A stretch of 64,000 nucleotides of DNA. Origin: an uncultured Gardnerella sp. (GTDB lineage Bacteria; Actinomycetota; Actinomycetes; Actinomycetales; Bifidobacteriaceae). This document shows positions 43,801 through 53,391 of the stretch, piece by piece. The stretch spans positions 62,001-126,000 of the forward strand of contig CAMUFL010000001.1 of the NCBI GenBank assembly GCA_947088155.1, in the 5' to 3' direction. Both the position numbers and the translations under genes were made by a program. A model generated the notes under the pieces. That model was not told the origin of the DNA. It saw nothing but the letters and a program-made list of their open reading frames with translations, and made no database searches. Position 1 is the first letter of the stretch. Each line of letters begins with the position of its first letter.

Positions 43801-46278
43801 CTACTCGTTATCGCCTGCGGTTGCAGCGGTAGCGGTGACAGCGCCTGGCTTATCGGTCTTAACGCCTGGCCATACCCAATCGGTGTAGTCTGGGTGATCA
43901 AGACCCTTGTCGACTGCATACTGGAAGGCTTCGAGGCGGAAGTCCTCGAGCTTCTTGATTTCGTCGGCATACTTAGCGGCGTCAACCATGCGCAATGCTT
44001 CAGCGGTAAGCTCGTAACGATCCATGTCGTTCACACGAACCATATCGTATGGCGTTGTGGTGGAGCCCTGCTCCTTGTAGCCATGAACGTTGAAGTTATC
44101 GTGGTTTGGACGATCATAAATCAAGCCGCGAACGTCATGTGCGTAGGAGTGGTAAGCGAAGAGGACTGGCTTGTCAGCAGTGAAGAGTTCAGTGAACTCT
44201 TCGTCAGTCAAAGCTTCGTTATTTTCCTTAGCGGACTGCAACTTGAGCAAGTCAACAACGTTAACAACCTTGAACTTAACGCCAAGCTTGTTCAACTTGT
44301 CGGCAGCTGCCATCAATTCCTGCTGTGGAACATCGCCAACACCAGCGAGAACAACCTGAACTTCGTCATTGTTCTTAGCGTTGGAAGCCCACTTCCACTC
44401 AGCAGCACCCTTCTCGAGCTCTTCGCGAGCTTCGTCGAGAGTCAACCAAGTAGCAGCTGGCTGCTTACCAGCGAAGATAGCGTTAATCATGTTGGTGGAC
44501 TTGTAAGCCTTTTCAGCAACAGCAAGCAACATGTTGGAATCTACTGGGAAGTAAATGCCGATTACGTGATCGTTGTTGAAGGTCTTGTTCAAGAGCACGG
44601 AGGTTACGCCTGGATCCTGGTGCGAGAAGCCGTTGTGATCCTGACGCCATACGTGAGAGGACACCAACAAGTTCACAGAGGAGATTGGCTTACGCCATGG
44701 GATCTCACGAACGGTAGCCTCAAGCCACTTTGCGTGCTGGTTCAACATGGAGTCGATAACGTGTACGAAGGACTCGTAGGAGCTCCAGATGCCGTGACGA
44801 CCGGTGAGCAAGTAACCTTCGAGGAAGCCTTCCATCTGATGCTCGGAAAGCTGCTCGGTGACCTGACCGGTAACAGCCATGTGCTCATCGACTAAGCCGG
44901 AGAGATAGCCAGCATCCCACTGCTTGTTGGTTACTTCGTAAGCAGCCTGCAAACGGTTGGAAGCAGTCTCATCTGGTCCGAAGATACGGAAGGAATCTGG
45001 GTTGTTCTTGATGATGTCACGAGTGTAAACACCAAGACGACGGGTAGCTTCGAGCTGGCCCCAGCCGTGACCGAATTCCTTAACTTCCTTGACTTCGTAA
45101 TCTTCAAGCTTTGGAAGCTTCAAGTCTTCACGAATGCGACCACCGTTGGCGTTTGGATTTTCACCAATGCGGAGTTCGCCCTTTGGCATGAAGGAAAGAA
45201 CGTCTTCCTTCACAGCGCCCTTTTCATCGAAGAGCTCTTCAGGCTTGTAGGACTTCATCCAGTTCTTCAAAACCTCGAAGTGAGCTTCGGTATCGCGAGC
45301 AGATGCCAGTGGCACCTGGTGTGCACGCCAAGAGCCTTCGGTCTTCTTGCCATCGATGAACTTCGGGCAGGTCCAACCCTTTGGAGTGCGGAAGATAATC
45401 ATTGGGTAGTAAGGACGAGTTACATCGTTAGTCTGAGCCTCAGCCTTAATATCGCAAATTTCATCGAAGATAGTTTCGAACATGTCAGCAAAGCGACGGT
45501 GGATGGACATATGATCCTCATCGTCGAAGCCAGCAACGAACTCGTATGGTTCATAACCCATGCCGTGGAAGAACTCATGAAGCTCCTCATCGGAAATACG
45601 GGAAAGAATTGTTGGGTTAGCAATCTTATAGCCGTTCAAGTGCAAGATTGGAAGCACGATACCATCGGTACGTGGGTTCACAAGCTTGTTGGACTGCCAA
45701 CCGGTAGCCAAAGGACCGGTTTCTGCTTCGCCATCGCCGACGATTGCTGGAACGAACAAGCTTGGGTTGTTCATAACAGCGCCGTAAGCGTGAGAAAGTG
45801 CGTAACCAAGCTCGCCACCTTCGTGGATGGAACCTGGGGTTTCAGGAGCGAAGTGAGAAGGAATACCGCCTGGGTAAGAGAACTGACGGAAGAACTTCTG
45901 CAAACCAGCTTCGTCCTTAGTAATCTTTGGATAGTACTCAGTGTAAGTACCGTCGAGGTAAGACTGAGCAGTACCAGCTGGGCCGCCGTGGCCTGGACCC
46001 ATGATAATCACGGTGTTCTGCTGGTGATCAGCGATAAAACGATTAATGTGGCCGATAAGGAAGTTAAGACCTGGAGTGGTGCCCCAGTGGCCCACCAGAC
46101 GATGCTTAACGTCTTCGCGAGTGAACGGCTCCTTCATTAGAGGGTTGCTGCGAAGATAAATTTGGCCGATTGCAAGATAGTTGGCAACGCGCCAGTACTT
46201 GTCTACGCCTTCGATAGCTGCCTCGGAAACTGGAGCGTTTAGCTTCTTCCAAGGTGTGCCAATAACAGGACTCGTCAT
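43801..46278 (-). CDS. xfp: Xylulose-5-phosphate/fructose-6-phosphate phosphoketolase
   Basis: Xfp is the key enzyme of the bifid shunt: it splits fructose-6-P and xylulose-5-P into acetyl phosphate and erythrose-4-P or glyceraldehyde-3-P with thiamine diphosphate. The 825 residues include [37 protein letters not shown] (TPP region), [39 protein letters not shown] and [17 protein letters not shown]. Length and motifs are those of bifidobacterial Xfp. The start at 46278 has AGGAG six bases upstream; six further codons are possible. Codon use is extremely biased, which produces long false frames on the plus strand. Confidence 0.98.
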   Translation of the reverse strand: MTSPVIGTPWKKLNAPVSEAAIEGVDKYWRVANYLAIGQIYLRSNPLMKEPFTREDVKHRLVGHWGTTPGLNFLIGHINRFIADHQQNTVIIMGPGHGGPAGTAQSYLDGTYTEYYPKITKDEAGLQKFFRQFSYPGGIPSHFAPETPGSIHEGGELGYALSHAYGAVMNNPSLFVPAIVGDGEAETGPLATGWQSNKLVNPRTDGIVLPILHLNGYKIANPTILSRISDEELHEFFHGMGYEPYEFVAGFDDEDHMSIHRRFADMFETIFDEICDIKAEAQTNDVTRPYYPMIIFRTPKGWTCPKFIDGKKTEGSWRAHQVPLASARDTEAHFEVLKNWMKSYKPEELFDEKGAVKEDVLSFMPKGELRIGENPNANGGRIREDLKLPKLEDYEVKEVKEFGHGWGQLEATRRLGVYTRDIIKNNPDSFRIFGPDETASNRLQAAYEVTNKQWDAGYLSGLVDEHMAVTGQVTEQLSEHQMEGFLEGYLLTGRHGIWSSYESFVHVIDSMLNQHAKWLEATVREIPWRKPISSVNLLVSSHVWRQDHNGFSHQDPGVTSVLLNKTFNNDHVIGIYFPVDSNMLLAVAEKAYKSTNMINAIFAGKQPAATWLTLDEAREELEKGAAEWKWASNAKNNDEVQVVLAGVGDVPQQELMAAADKLNKLGVKFKVVNVVDLLKLQSAKENNEALTDEEFTELFTADKPVLFAYHSYAHDVRGLIYDRPNHDNFNVHGYKEQGSTTTPYDMVRVNDMDRYELTAEALRMVDAAKYADEIKKLEDFRLEAFQYAVDKGLDHPDYTDWVWPGVKTDKPGAVTATAATAGDNE

Positions 46279-46679
46279 GTGTACTCCTGTACTCAAGCAC
46301 TTTTCAGTGCAATTTGATCATTACCATTTGGTTATAGAGACTGGAAAACAAATGTATTACAGCTCTTTTTCCATCCGTTTCAGTATAGTGCCAGCGTCTG
46401 ACTTTTGTTCGTTTGGTTACTTCTTCGTGCATTTGTGTTGAAAAAATGTGTGATTATGTGCGTAAAAAATGAGCCATTTGTATAGATTATGTTATATTTA
46501 ATGTTCATTTTATACTTTATAGTTAAGCGTTTCGCACAAAAATCTACCAACGTTATTTGCAGTGTTAGACTGTACGTGTAACTTTTGTGTTTAATTTTCG
46601 GCGTTTTGTAATTACGTAACGTCGCAAAGTTTCACTATTATAAGTTGAATCGTGTTAGAACTTATATATAAGGAGAATC
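46279..46679. other. Divergent control region of xfp and guaA
   Basis: About 400 bases with no gene. On the minus strand a TATACT box (46382-46387) suits an xfp promoter about 100 bases before its ATG, but no good -35 was found. guaA has AAGGAGA just before its ATG. No purine riboswitch-like pattern was seen, and no LacI-type palindrome. Confidence 0.5.
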
Positions 46680-48242
46680 ATGGCAAAAGGACCAGTGCTT
46701 GTCGTTGATTTTGGCGCTCAATATGCTCAGCTTATTGCTCGTCGAGTGCGCGAAGCAAATGTGTATTCAGAACTTGTTCCTCACTCTATGCCAGTTGACG
46801 AAATGCTTGCTAAGGATCCTCAAGCTATTATTCTTTCAGGCGGTCCTGCTTCTGTTTATGAACCAGGTGCTCCTGACATTGATCCAAAGATTTTTGAAGC
46901 AGGTGTACCGGTTCTTGGTATTTGCTATGGCTTCCAGGTAATGGCTCATGAGCTTGGTGGCGATGTCGATAAAGCTGCACTTGGTGAGTATGGCAAGACT
47001 GCTGCAACTATTGATGATTCTGAAGGTTTACTTTCCGGATCCCCATCTGCGCAGAATACTTGGATGAGTCACGGTGTTGCTGTTAAGCGTGCTCCAGAAG
47101 GTTTTACGGTTTTGGCTCACACAGAAGGTGCTCCAGTTGCAGCAATGCAAGACGAAAGTCGCAAACTCTACGGTGTGCAATGGCATCCAGAAGTTAAACA
47201 CACTCCATTGGGTCAGGAACTTATATCTACATTCTTACATAAGTGTGCAGGGCTGGATAATAATTGGAATCCTTCTAATATTATTGAGGATCAAGTTGCT
47301 AAGATTCGTGAAGAAGTTGGCGACGCGCAAGTTATTTGTGGTCTTTCTGGCGGCGTAGATTCTGCTGTTGCTGCAGCATTGGTACATAAAGCAATTGGCA
47401 ATCAGCTTACTTGCGTTTTTGTTGACCACGGTTTGCTTCGTAAAGGCGAAGTTGAGCAGGTTAAGCATGATTTTGTTGAAGCAACAGGCATTAAACTTAT
47501 TGCAGTTGATGCAGAAGATGACTTTTTGAACGCACTTAAAGGCGTGAGTGAGCCGGAGCGCAAGCGCAAGATTATTGGCGAAAAGTTTATACGCACTTTT
47601 GAAAAAGCTCAGCGTCAAGTTATCGAAGAAGCTGGAAAATCTGGAGCAGAAGTTAAGTTCCTTGTGCAAGGCACGCTTTACCCGGATGTAGTTGAATCCG
47701 GTGGCGGTGATGGTGCTGCAAACATCAAATCTCATCACAATGTTGGAGGTTTGCCAAAAGATTTGAAGTTTAAGCTTATTGAACCTTTGCGTACTTTGTT
47801 TAAGGATGAAGTTCGTGCTATTGGAACTGAGCTTGGACTTCCAGATGAAATTGTTTGGCGTCAGCCATTCCCAGGACCTGGTTTAGGTATTCGTATCGTG
47901 GGCGAGATTACACGCGAACGCTTAGCTGTTCTTCGTGAAGCAGATGCTATTGCGCGCGAAGAGCTTTCTAAAGCTGGATTGGATCGCGACATTTGGCAAT
48001 GCCCAGTCGTTTTGCTTGCTGATGTTCATTCTGTTGGTGTTCAAGGTGATGAGCGTACATATGGTTCTCCAATTGTTTTGCGTCCTGTGAGCTCTGAGGA
48101 TGCTATGACAGCTGATTGGTCTCGTGTGCCTTACGATGTGTTGGCAAATATTTCTACTCGAATCACGAATGAATGCCGTCAAATTAATCGTGTAGTGCTT
48201 GATGTAACGTCTAAGCCGCCTGCCACGATTGAGTGGGAGTGA
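46680..48242 (+). CDS. guaA: GMP synthase (glutamine-hydrolysing)
   Basis: GuaA turns XMP into GMP using glutamine and ATP. The 520 residues have the class I glutaminase domain first ([31 protein letters not shown], and [13 protein letters not shown] with the nucleophile Cys; [11 protein letters not shown] with the His and Glu) and then the ATP-pyrophosphatase domain ([17 protein letters not shown]) and dimerisation domain ([15 protein letters not shown], ending ATIEWE). This is the single-chain form. The start is an ATG with AAGGAGAATC before it. Its stop lies in the left arm of a long inverted repeat. Confidence 0.98.
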   Translation: MAKGPVLVVDFGAQYAQLIARRVREANVYSELVPHSMPVDEMLAKDPQAIILSGGPASVYEPGAPDIDPKIFEAGVPVLGICYGFQVMAHELGGDVDKAALGEYGKTAATIDDSEGLLSGSPSAQNTWMSHGVAVKRAPEGFTVLAHTEGAPVAAMQDESRKLYGVQWHPEVKHTPLGQELISTFLHKCAGLDNNWNPSNIIEDQVAKIREEVGDAQVICGLSGGVDSAVAAALVHKAIGNQLTCVFVDHGLLRKGEVEQVKHDFVEATGIKLIAVDAEDDFLNALKGVSEPERKRKIIGEKFIRTFEKAQRQVIEEAGKSGAEVKFLVQGTLYPDVVESGGGDGAANIKSHHNVGGLPKDLKFKLIEPLRTLFKDEVRAIGTELGLPDEIVWRQPFPGPGLGIRIVGEITRERLAVLREADAIAREELSKAGLDRDIWQCPVVLLADVHSVGVQGDERTYGSPIVLRPVSSEDAMTADWSRVPYDVLANISTRITNECRQINRVVLDVTSKPPATIEWE

Positions 48243-48324
48243 CAGTTTTTGATGAGAATTATTGACCGAAATATAAACATATGTTTATACAGTAAAACAT
48301 ATGTTTATTTTCATTAAAAACTGT
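48242..48324. repeat. Nested inverted repeat after guaA
   Basis: The outer arms are ACAGTTTTTGATGA (48242-48255) and TCATTAAAAACTGT (48311-48324), 14 positions with one wobble. Inside are two AT-rich palindromes, TAAACATATGTTTA (48274-48287) and AAACATATGTTT (48295-48306), 21 bases apart. The whole could fold as a stem with two inner hairpins. Confidence 0.75.
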
Positions 48325-48343
48325 AATAATTACCGATTTTTAT

Positions 48344-48374
48344 AAAGCACTTCGTGAAAATGGAGTGCTTTTTT
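48344..48374 (+). terminator. Intrinsic terminator after guaA
   Basis: AAAGCACT (48344-48351) pairs with AGTGCTTT (48364-48371), followed by TTT. It lies about 100 bases after the guaA stop, beyond the nested inverted repeat. Confidence 0.85.
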
Positions 48375-48762
48375 CTGTATATTGGTGTGTCGAATTTTCT
48401 AAAAACAGGTAAATTTTCGAATTTTATCGATATTTAATGAATATTTTAGTAGTAAATACTGTTGTTTTTAATTGTTTATAATGTTTAAACGATATAATGA
48501 ATTTTACATGAAACAACAGTATGAGCTGTAACAGTAGTTGTTGGCTGGGTGTAAAAACTGCTGCTCGTAGTAGCTCTTACTACTTTGCTTCATTGCGGAA
48601 CCGTGAATTTTGTATGTGTAGTTTTACTGTGCTACGAAACTAATCGTGTATTTCGAATAGTTTCGCCTACGGTATCGTTTGCGAAGTTTGTAAGATATTT
48701 TTGCCGCCAATAATTGCGTAAGCCGCTCAAACTATATCGATTAATATGGTAAGGAGAGTTAC
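48375..48762 (+). promoter_or_regulatory. Long leader/control region before the UlaA-like gene
   Basis: There is no gene in this 388-base stretch. A TATAAT box (48493-48498) lies about 265 bases before the start. Downstream of it are a hairpin GTAGTA/TACTAC (48567-48583) and a perfect inverted repeat CGAAACTA (48635-48642) with TAGTTTCG (48658-48665). These suggest a structured leader or operators, perhaps for the downstream GntR regulator. No known riboswitch was recognised. Confidence 0.4.
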
Positions 48763-50151
48763 GTGGACGGCATTCTGTCAGTACTGCTCGATATTTTCAG
48801 ACAGCCATCTGTTATAGTTGCGCTTATTTCTTTTATTGGGCTTGCAGTGCAAAGAAAGAAATTCTCGGATATTTTGCAAGGATCAATCCGTACTCTTGTT
48901 GGTTTTCTTGTTTTAGCAGCTGGTTCTGGAGTTATTACTGAAGCGTTGAATCCATTTGGCAAAATGTTTCAATACGCATTTCATGTGCAAGGCGTAGTGC
49001 CGAATAATGAAGCAATTATTGGAACTGTTTTATTGAAGTATGGCTCTGAATCTGCGCTTATTTTCTTCTTTGGAATGATTGTTAATATTATTCTTTCTAT
49101 TACTTCTCGTTTTAAATTTATCTATTTAACGGGTCACGTAGCTTTCTATATGGCAAGTATGCTTGCTGTTATATTTAATGTTGCTGGTTTTAGCATGTGG
49201 GAAGTCCTTTTATGGGGTTCAATTGCTCAAGGATTGTTTACGACAATTTCTCCTGCACTAGTGCAGCCGTTTATGAAAAAAGCTTCAGGCAAAGATGATG
49301 TTGCTTTAGGACATCCTGCTGGTACTGGTGTTGCTTTAGGTGCGTTAATTGCAAAAATTACTGCTTCAAAAAAGCGTCCTTCTAAGTCAACTGAGGATAT
49401 TAAATTCCCAGCCGCATTGGGATTCTTGCGTGATACAACAGTTCTTATCACGCTTTCTATGGCTGTTATTTATATTGTAGTGGCACTTTTTGCTGGATCT
49501 TCGTATGTTGAAACACATTTATCTAATGGTCAAAACTCCATTGTTTTCGTTATGTTGAAGGCTGCAACTTTTGCTGCAGGTGTTTATATTATTCTTGCAG
49601 GCGTGCAGATTGTTCTTGACGAAATTGTTCCAGCTTTTAAGGGAATATCGGAAAAGCTTGTTAAAAATGCTCGTCCTGCTTTAGATGCACCAATGACTTT
49701 TGGCTTTGCTCCTAATGCTGTTCTTATTGGCTTCTTGGCTAGTTTCTTTGGCGGCTTGCTTGGAATGACGTTTATGGCGATTTTGGGAACGACAATTATT
49801 ATTCCTGGAATTGTTGCGCATTTTATGGCTGGTGGTGCTGCAGGAGTATTTGGTAATGGTCAAGGTGGAATACGTGGTTGCTTGACTGCATCATTTATTA
49901 ATGGCCTTTTCATTACTTTCCTTCCGTTGTTCCTTTTGCCAGTGCTTGGCAATTTAGGAAGTGCAAATTCTACATATTCTGATGCAGATTATGGCGTATT
50001 TGGTGTAATACTTGGTCACGTAAATATTGTCGGTGGTCGTACTGTTCTAATTTCTGTAATACTTATTGCACTAATATTGTTCTATTCTGTTTCGATATTG
50101 ATGAATAAACGCGATTCTAATAATTTTGAAAAAGTTGAAGAAATAAAATAA
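48763..50151 (+). CDS. UlaA-type PTS IIC component (ascorbate family)
   Basis: A 462-residue membrane protein of the PTS ascorbate (UlaA/SgaT) family, which takes up ascorbate or another sugar acid or pentitol. Family marks are GSIRTLVGFLVLAAGSGVITEALNPF, TGHVAFYMASMLAVI, HPAGTGVALGALIAK, and the late GFLASFFGGLLGMTFMAILGTTIIIPGIVAHFMAGGAAGVFGNGQGGIRG. It starts with GTG (48763) after AAGGAGAG. There are no IIA or IIB genes next to it in the window; a GntR/UTRA gene follows. Substrate is inferred from the family and is uncertain. Confidence 0.88.
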   Translation: MDGILSVLLDIFRQPSVIVALISFIGLAVQRKKFSDILQGSIRTLVGFLVLAAGSGVITEALNPFGKMFQYAFHVQGVVPNNEAIIGTVLLKYGSESALIFFFGMIVNIILSITSRFKFIYLTGHVAFYMASMLAVIFNVAGFSMWEVLLWGSIAQGLFTTISPALVQPFMKKASGKDDVALGHPAGTGVALGALIAKITASKKRPSKSTEDIKFPAALGFLRDTTVLITLSMAVIYIVVALFAGSSYVETHLSNGQNSIVFVMLKAATFAAGVYIILAGVQIVLDEIVPAFKGISEKLVKNARPALDAPMTFGFAPNAVLIGFLASFFGGLLGMTFMAILGTTIIIPGIVAHFMAGGAAGVFGNGQGGIRGCLTASFINGLFITFLPLFLLPVLGNLGSANSTYSDADYGVFGVILGHVNIVGGRTVLISVILIALILFYSVSILMNKRDSNNFEKVEEIK

Positions 50152-50280
50152 GTAAAGAAAATAAAAATACAATTAAATAATTGTGTAGACATAGATTAAA
50201 TTCTTTTTACTCATTTTCCTATTTGTTTGTACATTTTATGTTAGGGCTGATAGGATAACAGAGTTATTAGTTTTGCATGA

Positions 50281-50330
50281 GCCGTTGTTACTATGCTGTG
50301 TTTTACACAAACTAGTATCAGCGGCTTTTT
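50281..50330 (+). terminator. Terminator after the UlaA-like gene
   Basis: GCCGTTGTTACTA (50281-50293) pairs with TAGTATCAGCGGC (50313-50325), two imperfect positions, then TTTTT. It separates the transporter gene from the regulator. Confidence 0.75.
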
Positions 50331-50361
50331 CATGCTAGCGCTTAGTTAGGGGAGAGTGATA

Positions 50362-51093
50362 ATGGTCGACGGTGTGCCTAAATATATTGCTGTGCGAGAT
50401 AATCTACGCGCTCGTATTGATTCTATGGAAGCTAACGAACAATTACCTCCTGAAATTGAATTGTGCAAACAGTACAATGTGAGTCGTATCACTTTGAGGC
50501 ATGCAGTTGATAATCTTATTACTGAAGGATTACTTGTTCGTGAGCAGGGTAGGGGAACATTTCGAGCTTCTTCAATTATTCATACTTATAATCAGGAAGT
50601 GATTTCTGATCGCGCGCAAGGATTTTATGAGCAGGCTTATTCTAATGATGCAAAAGTTAGAATAAAAGTTATTGAAAAAGATGTTATTCACGATGAAGAT
50701 GCTGCTGCTCGTTTAGGTCTTGATCCAGAAGATGAGTTGATATGTTTGAAACGCTTGCGCTATGTTGACGATGTTTTATCGCGTTATAGTGTGATTTATT
50801 TGTCTGCTTCGCGTTTTCCTAAAATTTTGACGCATGATTTTTCAGATGATTCGTTAGCTGATTTTTTGTTCAAAGCGTACGCTGTTCAGCTTGTAGAAAA
50901 TGAGGTGTCTGTGCATGTAGAAGAGCTGTGTGACCGGCTTGCGGCAGTACTGAATGTTGAAGTTGGAACTTCTGTAATTGCAGCTTATTCTACTGTAAAA
51001 GATAAGTTTGGCACGATTATTGCTTTTGGTGCAGCTGTTTATACGCCAAATTCTGGCGAGATTCGTTTCCATTTGCATTCAAATGCTGCTTAA
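50362..51093 (+). CDS. GntR/UTRA-family transcriptional regulator
   Basis: A 243-residue repressor-type protein: a GntR winged helix-turn-helix (about 5-70; VRDNLRARIDS, NEQLPPEIELCKQYNVSRITLRHAVDNLITEGLLVREQGRGTF) and a C-terminal UTRA effector domain (about 95-235; ELICLKRLRYVDDVLSRYSVIYL, LADFLFKAYAVQLVENEVSV). Members bind a sugar phosphate or related ligand and leave DNA. The ATG follows GGGGAG at good spacing. Because it lies directly after the UlaA-like gene, that gene is the likely target, possibly through the inverted repeats before it. Confidence 0.9.
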   Translation: MVDGVPKYIAVRDNLRARIDSMEANEQLPPEIELCKQYNVSRITLRHAVDNLITEGLLVREQGRGTFRASSIIHTYNQEVISDRAQGFYEQAYSNDAKVRIKVIEKDVIHDEDAAARLGLDPEDELICLKRLRYVDDVLSRYSVIYLSASRFPKILTHDFSDDSLADFLFKAYAVQLVENEVSVHVEELCDRLAAVLNVEVGTSVIAAYSTVKDKFGTIIAFGAAVYTPNSGEIRFHLHSNAA

Positions 51094-51109
51094 TTAAATT
51101 TTTTAGGGC

Positions 51110-51144
51110 TAGCTAAGATGATCTTCTTAGCTAACACCTTTTTT
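51110..51144 (+). terminator. Terminator-like hairpin after the GntR gene
   Basis: TAGCTAAGA (51110-51118) pairs with TCTTAGCTA (51125-51133), 9 bp, followed by ACACC and TTTTTT. A second, stronger terminator lies just after it. Confidence 0.6.
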
Positions 51145-51159
51145 GCGTTAGAAAACAAT

Positions 51160-51191
51160 AAAACCTTGCTGGCTTTCCAGCAAGGTTTTTT
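51160..51191. terminator. Bidirectional terminator between the GntR gene and tRNA-Leu
   Basis: A perfect 13-bp stem, AAAACCTTGCTGG (51160-51172) with CCAGCAAGGTTTT (51177-51189) and a 4-base loop, with A and T runs. It serves the converging tRNA as well. Confidence 0.92.
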
Positions 51192-51193
51192 CG

Positions 51194-51281
51194 TGTCCGG
51201 AGCGGGAGTTGAACCCGCACGCCTGTAACAAATAGGCACTAGCACCTCAAGCTAGCGCGTCTACCATTCCGCCACCCGGAC
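51194..51281 (-). tRNA. tRNA-Leu (anticodon GAG)
   Basis: An 88-base class II tRNA on the minus strand: acceptor GTCCGGG with CCGGAC-type pairing, D arm GGCGGAATGGTAGAC, anticodon loop TTGAGGT with anticodon GAG (codons CUC/CUU), a long variable arm with its own stem (TGCCTATTTGTTACAGGCG), T arm GCGGGTTCAACTCCCGC and discriminator A. The length and long variable arm are what is expected for Leu, unlike the tRNA at 13447-13520. Confidence 0.93.
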
Positions 51282-51395
51282 AGGTGTTTTAGACAACAGA
51301 TAAGACTATAACATCTTTTTTTCTTCTTCGCTTCGGCGTGTTGAAAAAATTACGAATTTTCAAAATATTTATATATGAAAATAGTAATAATAGTT

Positions 51396-53351
51396 TTAAA
51401 TTATGCTATTTTCAGTATAAAAATCTCCTTTACTATCTTGTTTAAAATCAATAACATTCACTGGCTTTTTTGCCAAGTTTCCATCAAAGTCAATGAACGA
51501 GTGTTGTGGCAATGAAGAAATATCATGTTTTGGATAGTCTCTTCTAAAGAAAGCACCTCTAGATTCATGTCTAGCAAGTGAAGATTGTAATACTGCTTTT
51601 GCAAGTAGTGACATGTTCTTTATTTCCCATATTGCAGTAATTTCTTGGTTAAAAACTAAATTATCGCTATGAATGTGTAATGACTGAATTTTAGGATCTA
51701 TAAATTCTTGTATGTCATTGAGTGCTTTCTTAATTGATTGTTCGTCGCATGATATTGCAACAGCGTTTTCCATGATTTTTCCTAAATCTGCAAATAATTT
51801 ATAAGGATTATCTTCTTCTATTTGTGAAGATTCGTCGTTATAACTGTTGTCTGTAAAATCTGTAACTTGCTTCGCACTCGTTTCCATAAGCTGATTAAGT
51901 TCATTATTTCTTTGTTTATATAAGACTTGTAATGCAACATTACTTGAGATAGTTTTATTGGTTTCGTTCGTTTCGTTCGTTTCATTGATTTCGTTACTGT
52001 TAGTTTCATCATCCTTGTTTAAGTTTTTCAATTCTTTTGCTATTGTTGCTCCTGCGCGATTTCCAAAAAGGCATGCGTCAAGCAAGGAGTTTCCTCCTAA
52101 TCGATTAGCTCCGTGCACTCCTACACATGAGCATTCTCCGGCAGCGTATAAACCATAAACAATATTTTGGTTGTTATTTTGCCATCTATATACTTTTCCA
52201 TTCAAAGTTATCGGTATTCCGCCCATTGTGTAGTGAGCTGTAGGGCGAATTGGGACTAAATCGCAAGTTGGGTCAAGATGAGCATATTTTTCAATAGTTT
52301 CTGTAACTTGTGGCAAGTATTCTAACATATTTTCTCGGCTGATATGTGTCATATCTAGCCAAACACAATCGTTATGCGAATTGCTTTGTTGCGTAGTTGT
52401 TGAATCGTTTACACCTCTTCCTTCGCGAATTTCTTTGGCAATTGCACGAGAAACAACATCTCTTGGAGCTAAATCTGCATGTACTTCATCGTATTTTTTC
52501 ATAAAAGCTTCGCCATTTGAGTTCCTAAGTACGCCGCCTTCAGCTCTTGCTGCTTCTGAAAGCAGAATGCCAGTATGAGCTAGTCCAGTAGGGTGGAATT
52601 GAATGAACTCGCAGTCTTCAAGTTGTAATCCTGCTTTTAGAGCTAAAGCCATGCCATCGCCTGTTAAATCCCACGAATTAGATGTTGTTGCAAATAATCT
52701 TCCCGATCCGCCTGTAGCTAAAAGTAAGAATCTAGACCTTATTGCTCGCAAGTTTCCTGCAGATAAATCAAATGCAACAATTCCTTCAACGCTCATAGTT
52801 TGATCGTTTATAGCAACATCTGTTACGTAACAATCTTCAGCAAATACAATATTCTCGGAAACACATTGTTGCCATAAGCTATGCAAAATTTGGTGACCAA
52901 TACGATCTGCAGCAAAAGCCGCACGTTCAATTGGATTCTTTCCAAAATTAGCAGTATGCCCACCAAAACGGCGTTGATTAATATACCCATTTTGCGTTCG
53001 AGAAAATGCTACGCCATCATGTTCAAGCTGAATAACTGTTTTCGGCGCTTCTTTTGCAAGTAGCTTTGCTGCATCTTGATCGCTTAGCCAATCTCCGCCA
53101 TGAACTGTGTCATAATAATGCCATTGCCATTTGTCTTGTTCAACATTTCCAAGGCTTGCTGCTATACCTCCTTCAGCAGAACCAGTGTGTGAACGCAATG
53201 CTGGCACTTTAGAAATCACTAAAATTGATGGTGTTTTTCCTTCTTTTTTCATGCATGTGTATTCTTCGGATTTAATTAATCCTAGTGCTGCAGATAATCC
53301 TGCAGCTCCAGCGCCAACAATAATAACATCGTAGTATTCGCTTGATTGCAT
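51396..53351 (-). CDS. Succinate dehydrogenase/fumarate reductase-type flavoprotein (SdhA/FrdA-like; NadB possible)
   Basis: A 651-residue FAD protein. It opens with an FAD-binding Rossmann motif ([15 protein letters not shown]) and has [43 protein letters not shown], [43 protein letters not shown] and, near the end, [16 protein letters not shown]. Length and the FSRT/RRFGGHT and RDVVSRAI segments favour SdhA/FrdA over the shorter NadB. There is no iron-sulphur (SdhB) or anchor subunit gene in the window. The start is ATG 53351 with a weak upstream site. In-frame NET repeats lie near residue 458. Substrate could be fumarate, succinate or aspartate. Confidence 0.75.
   Translation of the reverse strand: MQSSEYYDVIIVGAGAAGLSAALGLIKSEEYTCMKKEGKTPSILVISKVPALRSHTGSAEGGIAASLGNVEQDKWQWHYYDTVHGGDWLSDQDAAKLLAKEAPKTVIQLEHDGVAFSRTQNGYINQRRFGGHTANFGKNPIERAAFAADRIGHQILHSLWQQCVSENIVFAEDCYVTDVAINDQTMSVEGIVAFDLSAGNLRAIRSRFLLLATGGSGRLFATTSNSWDLTGDGMALALKAGLQLEDCEFIQFHPTGLAHTGILLSEAARAEGGVLRNSNGEAFMKKYDEVHADLAPRDVVSRAIAKEIREGRGVNDSTTTQQSNSHNDCVWLDMTHISRENMLEYLPQVTETIEKYAHLDPTCDLVPIRPTAHYTMGGIPITLNGKVYRWQNNNQNIVYGLYAAGECSCVGVHGANRLGGNSLLDACLFGNRAGATIAKELKNLNKDDETNSNEINETNETNETNKTISSNVALQVLYKQRNNELNQLMETSAKQVTDFTDNSYNDESSQIEEDNPYKLFADLGKIMENAVAISCDEQSIKKALNDIQEFIDPKIQSLHIHSDNLVFNQEITAIWEIKNMSLLAKAVLQSSLARHESRGAFFRRDYPKHDISSLPQHSFIDFDGNLAKKPVNVIDFKQDSKGDFYTENSII
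51961..51996. repeat. Four 9-base repeats inside the flavoprotein gene
   Basis: On the plus strand GTTTCGTTC occurs twice, followed by GTTTCATTG and ATTTCGTTA. Each unit encodes a Glu-Thr-Asn-like triplet on the minus strand. The frame is preserved. Confidence 0.8.
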
Positions 53352-53391
53352 ACTTTTATTTTCTCACATATCTTGTATTGGGCGCGTTATT

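Noticed and set aside
43894..46140. Long plus-strand frames (333 and 357 codons) opposite xfp
   Set aside because: They are antisense to xfp and reflect its biased codon use; they show no recognisable protein pattern.
46500..46679. Purine riboswitch before guaA
   Set aside because: No conserved loops or stems of the purine aptamer were seen; only a short TTACGTAA palindrome.
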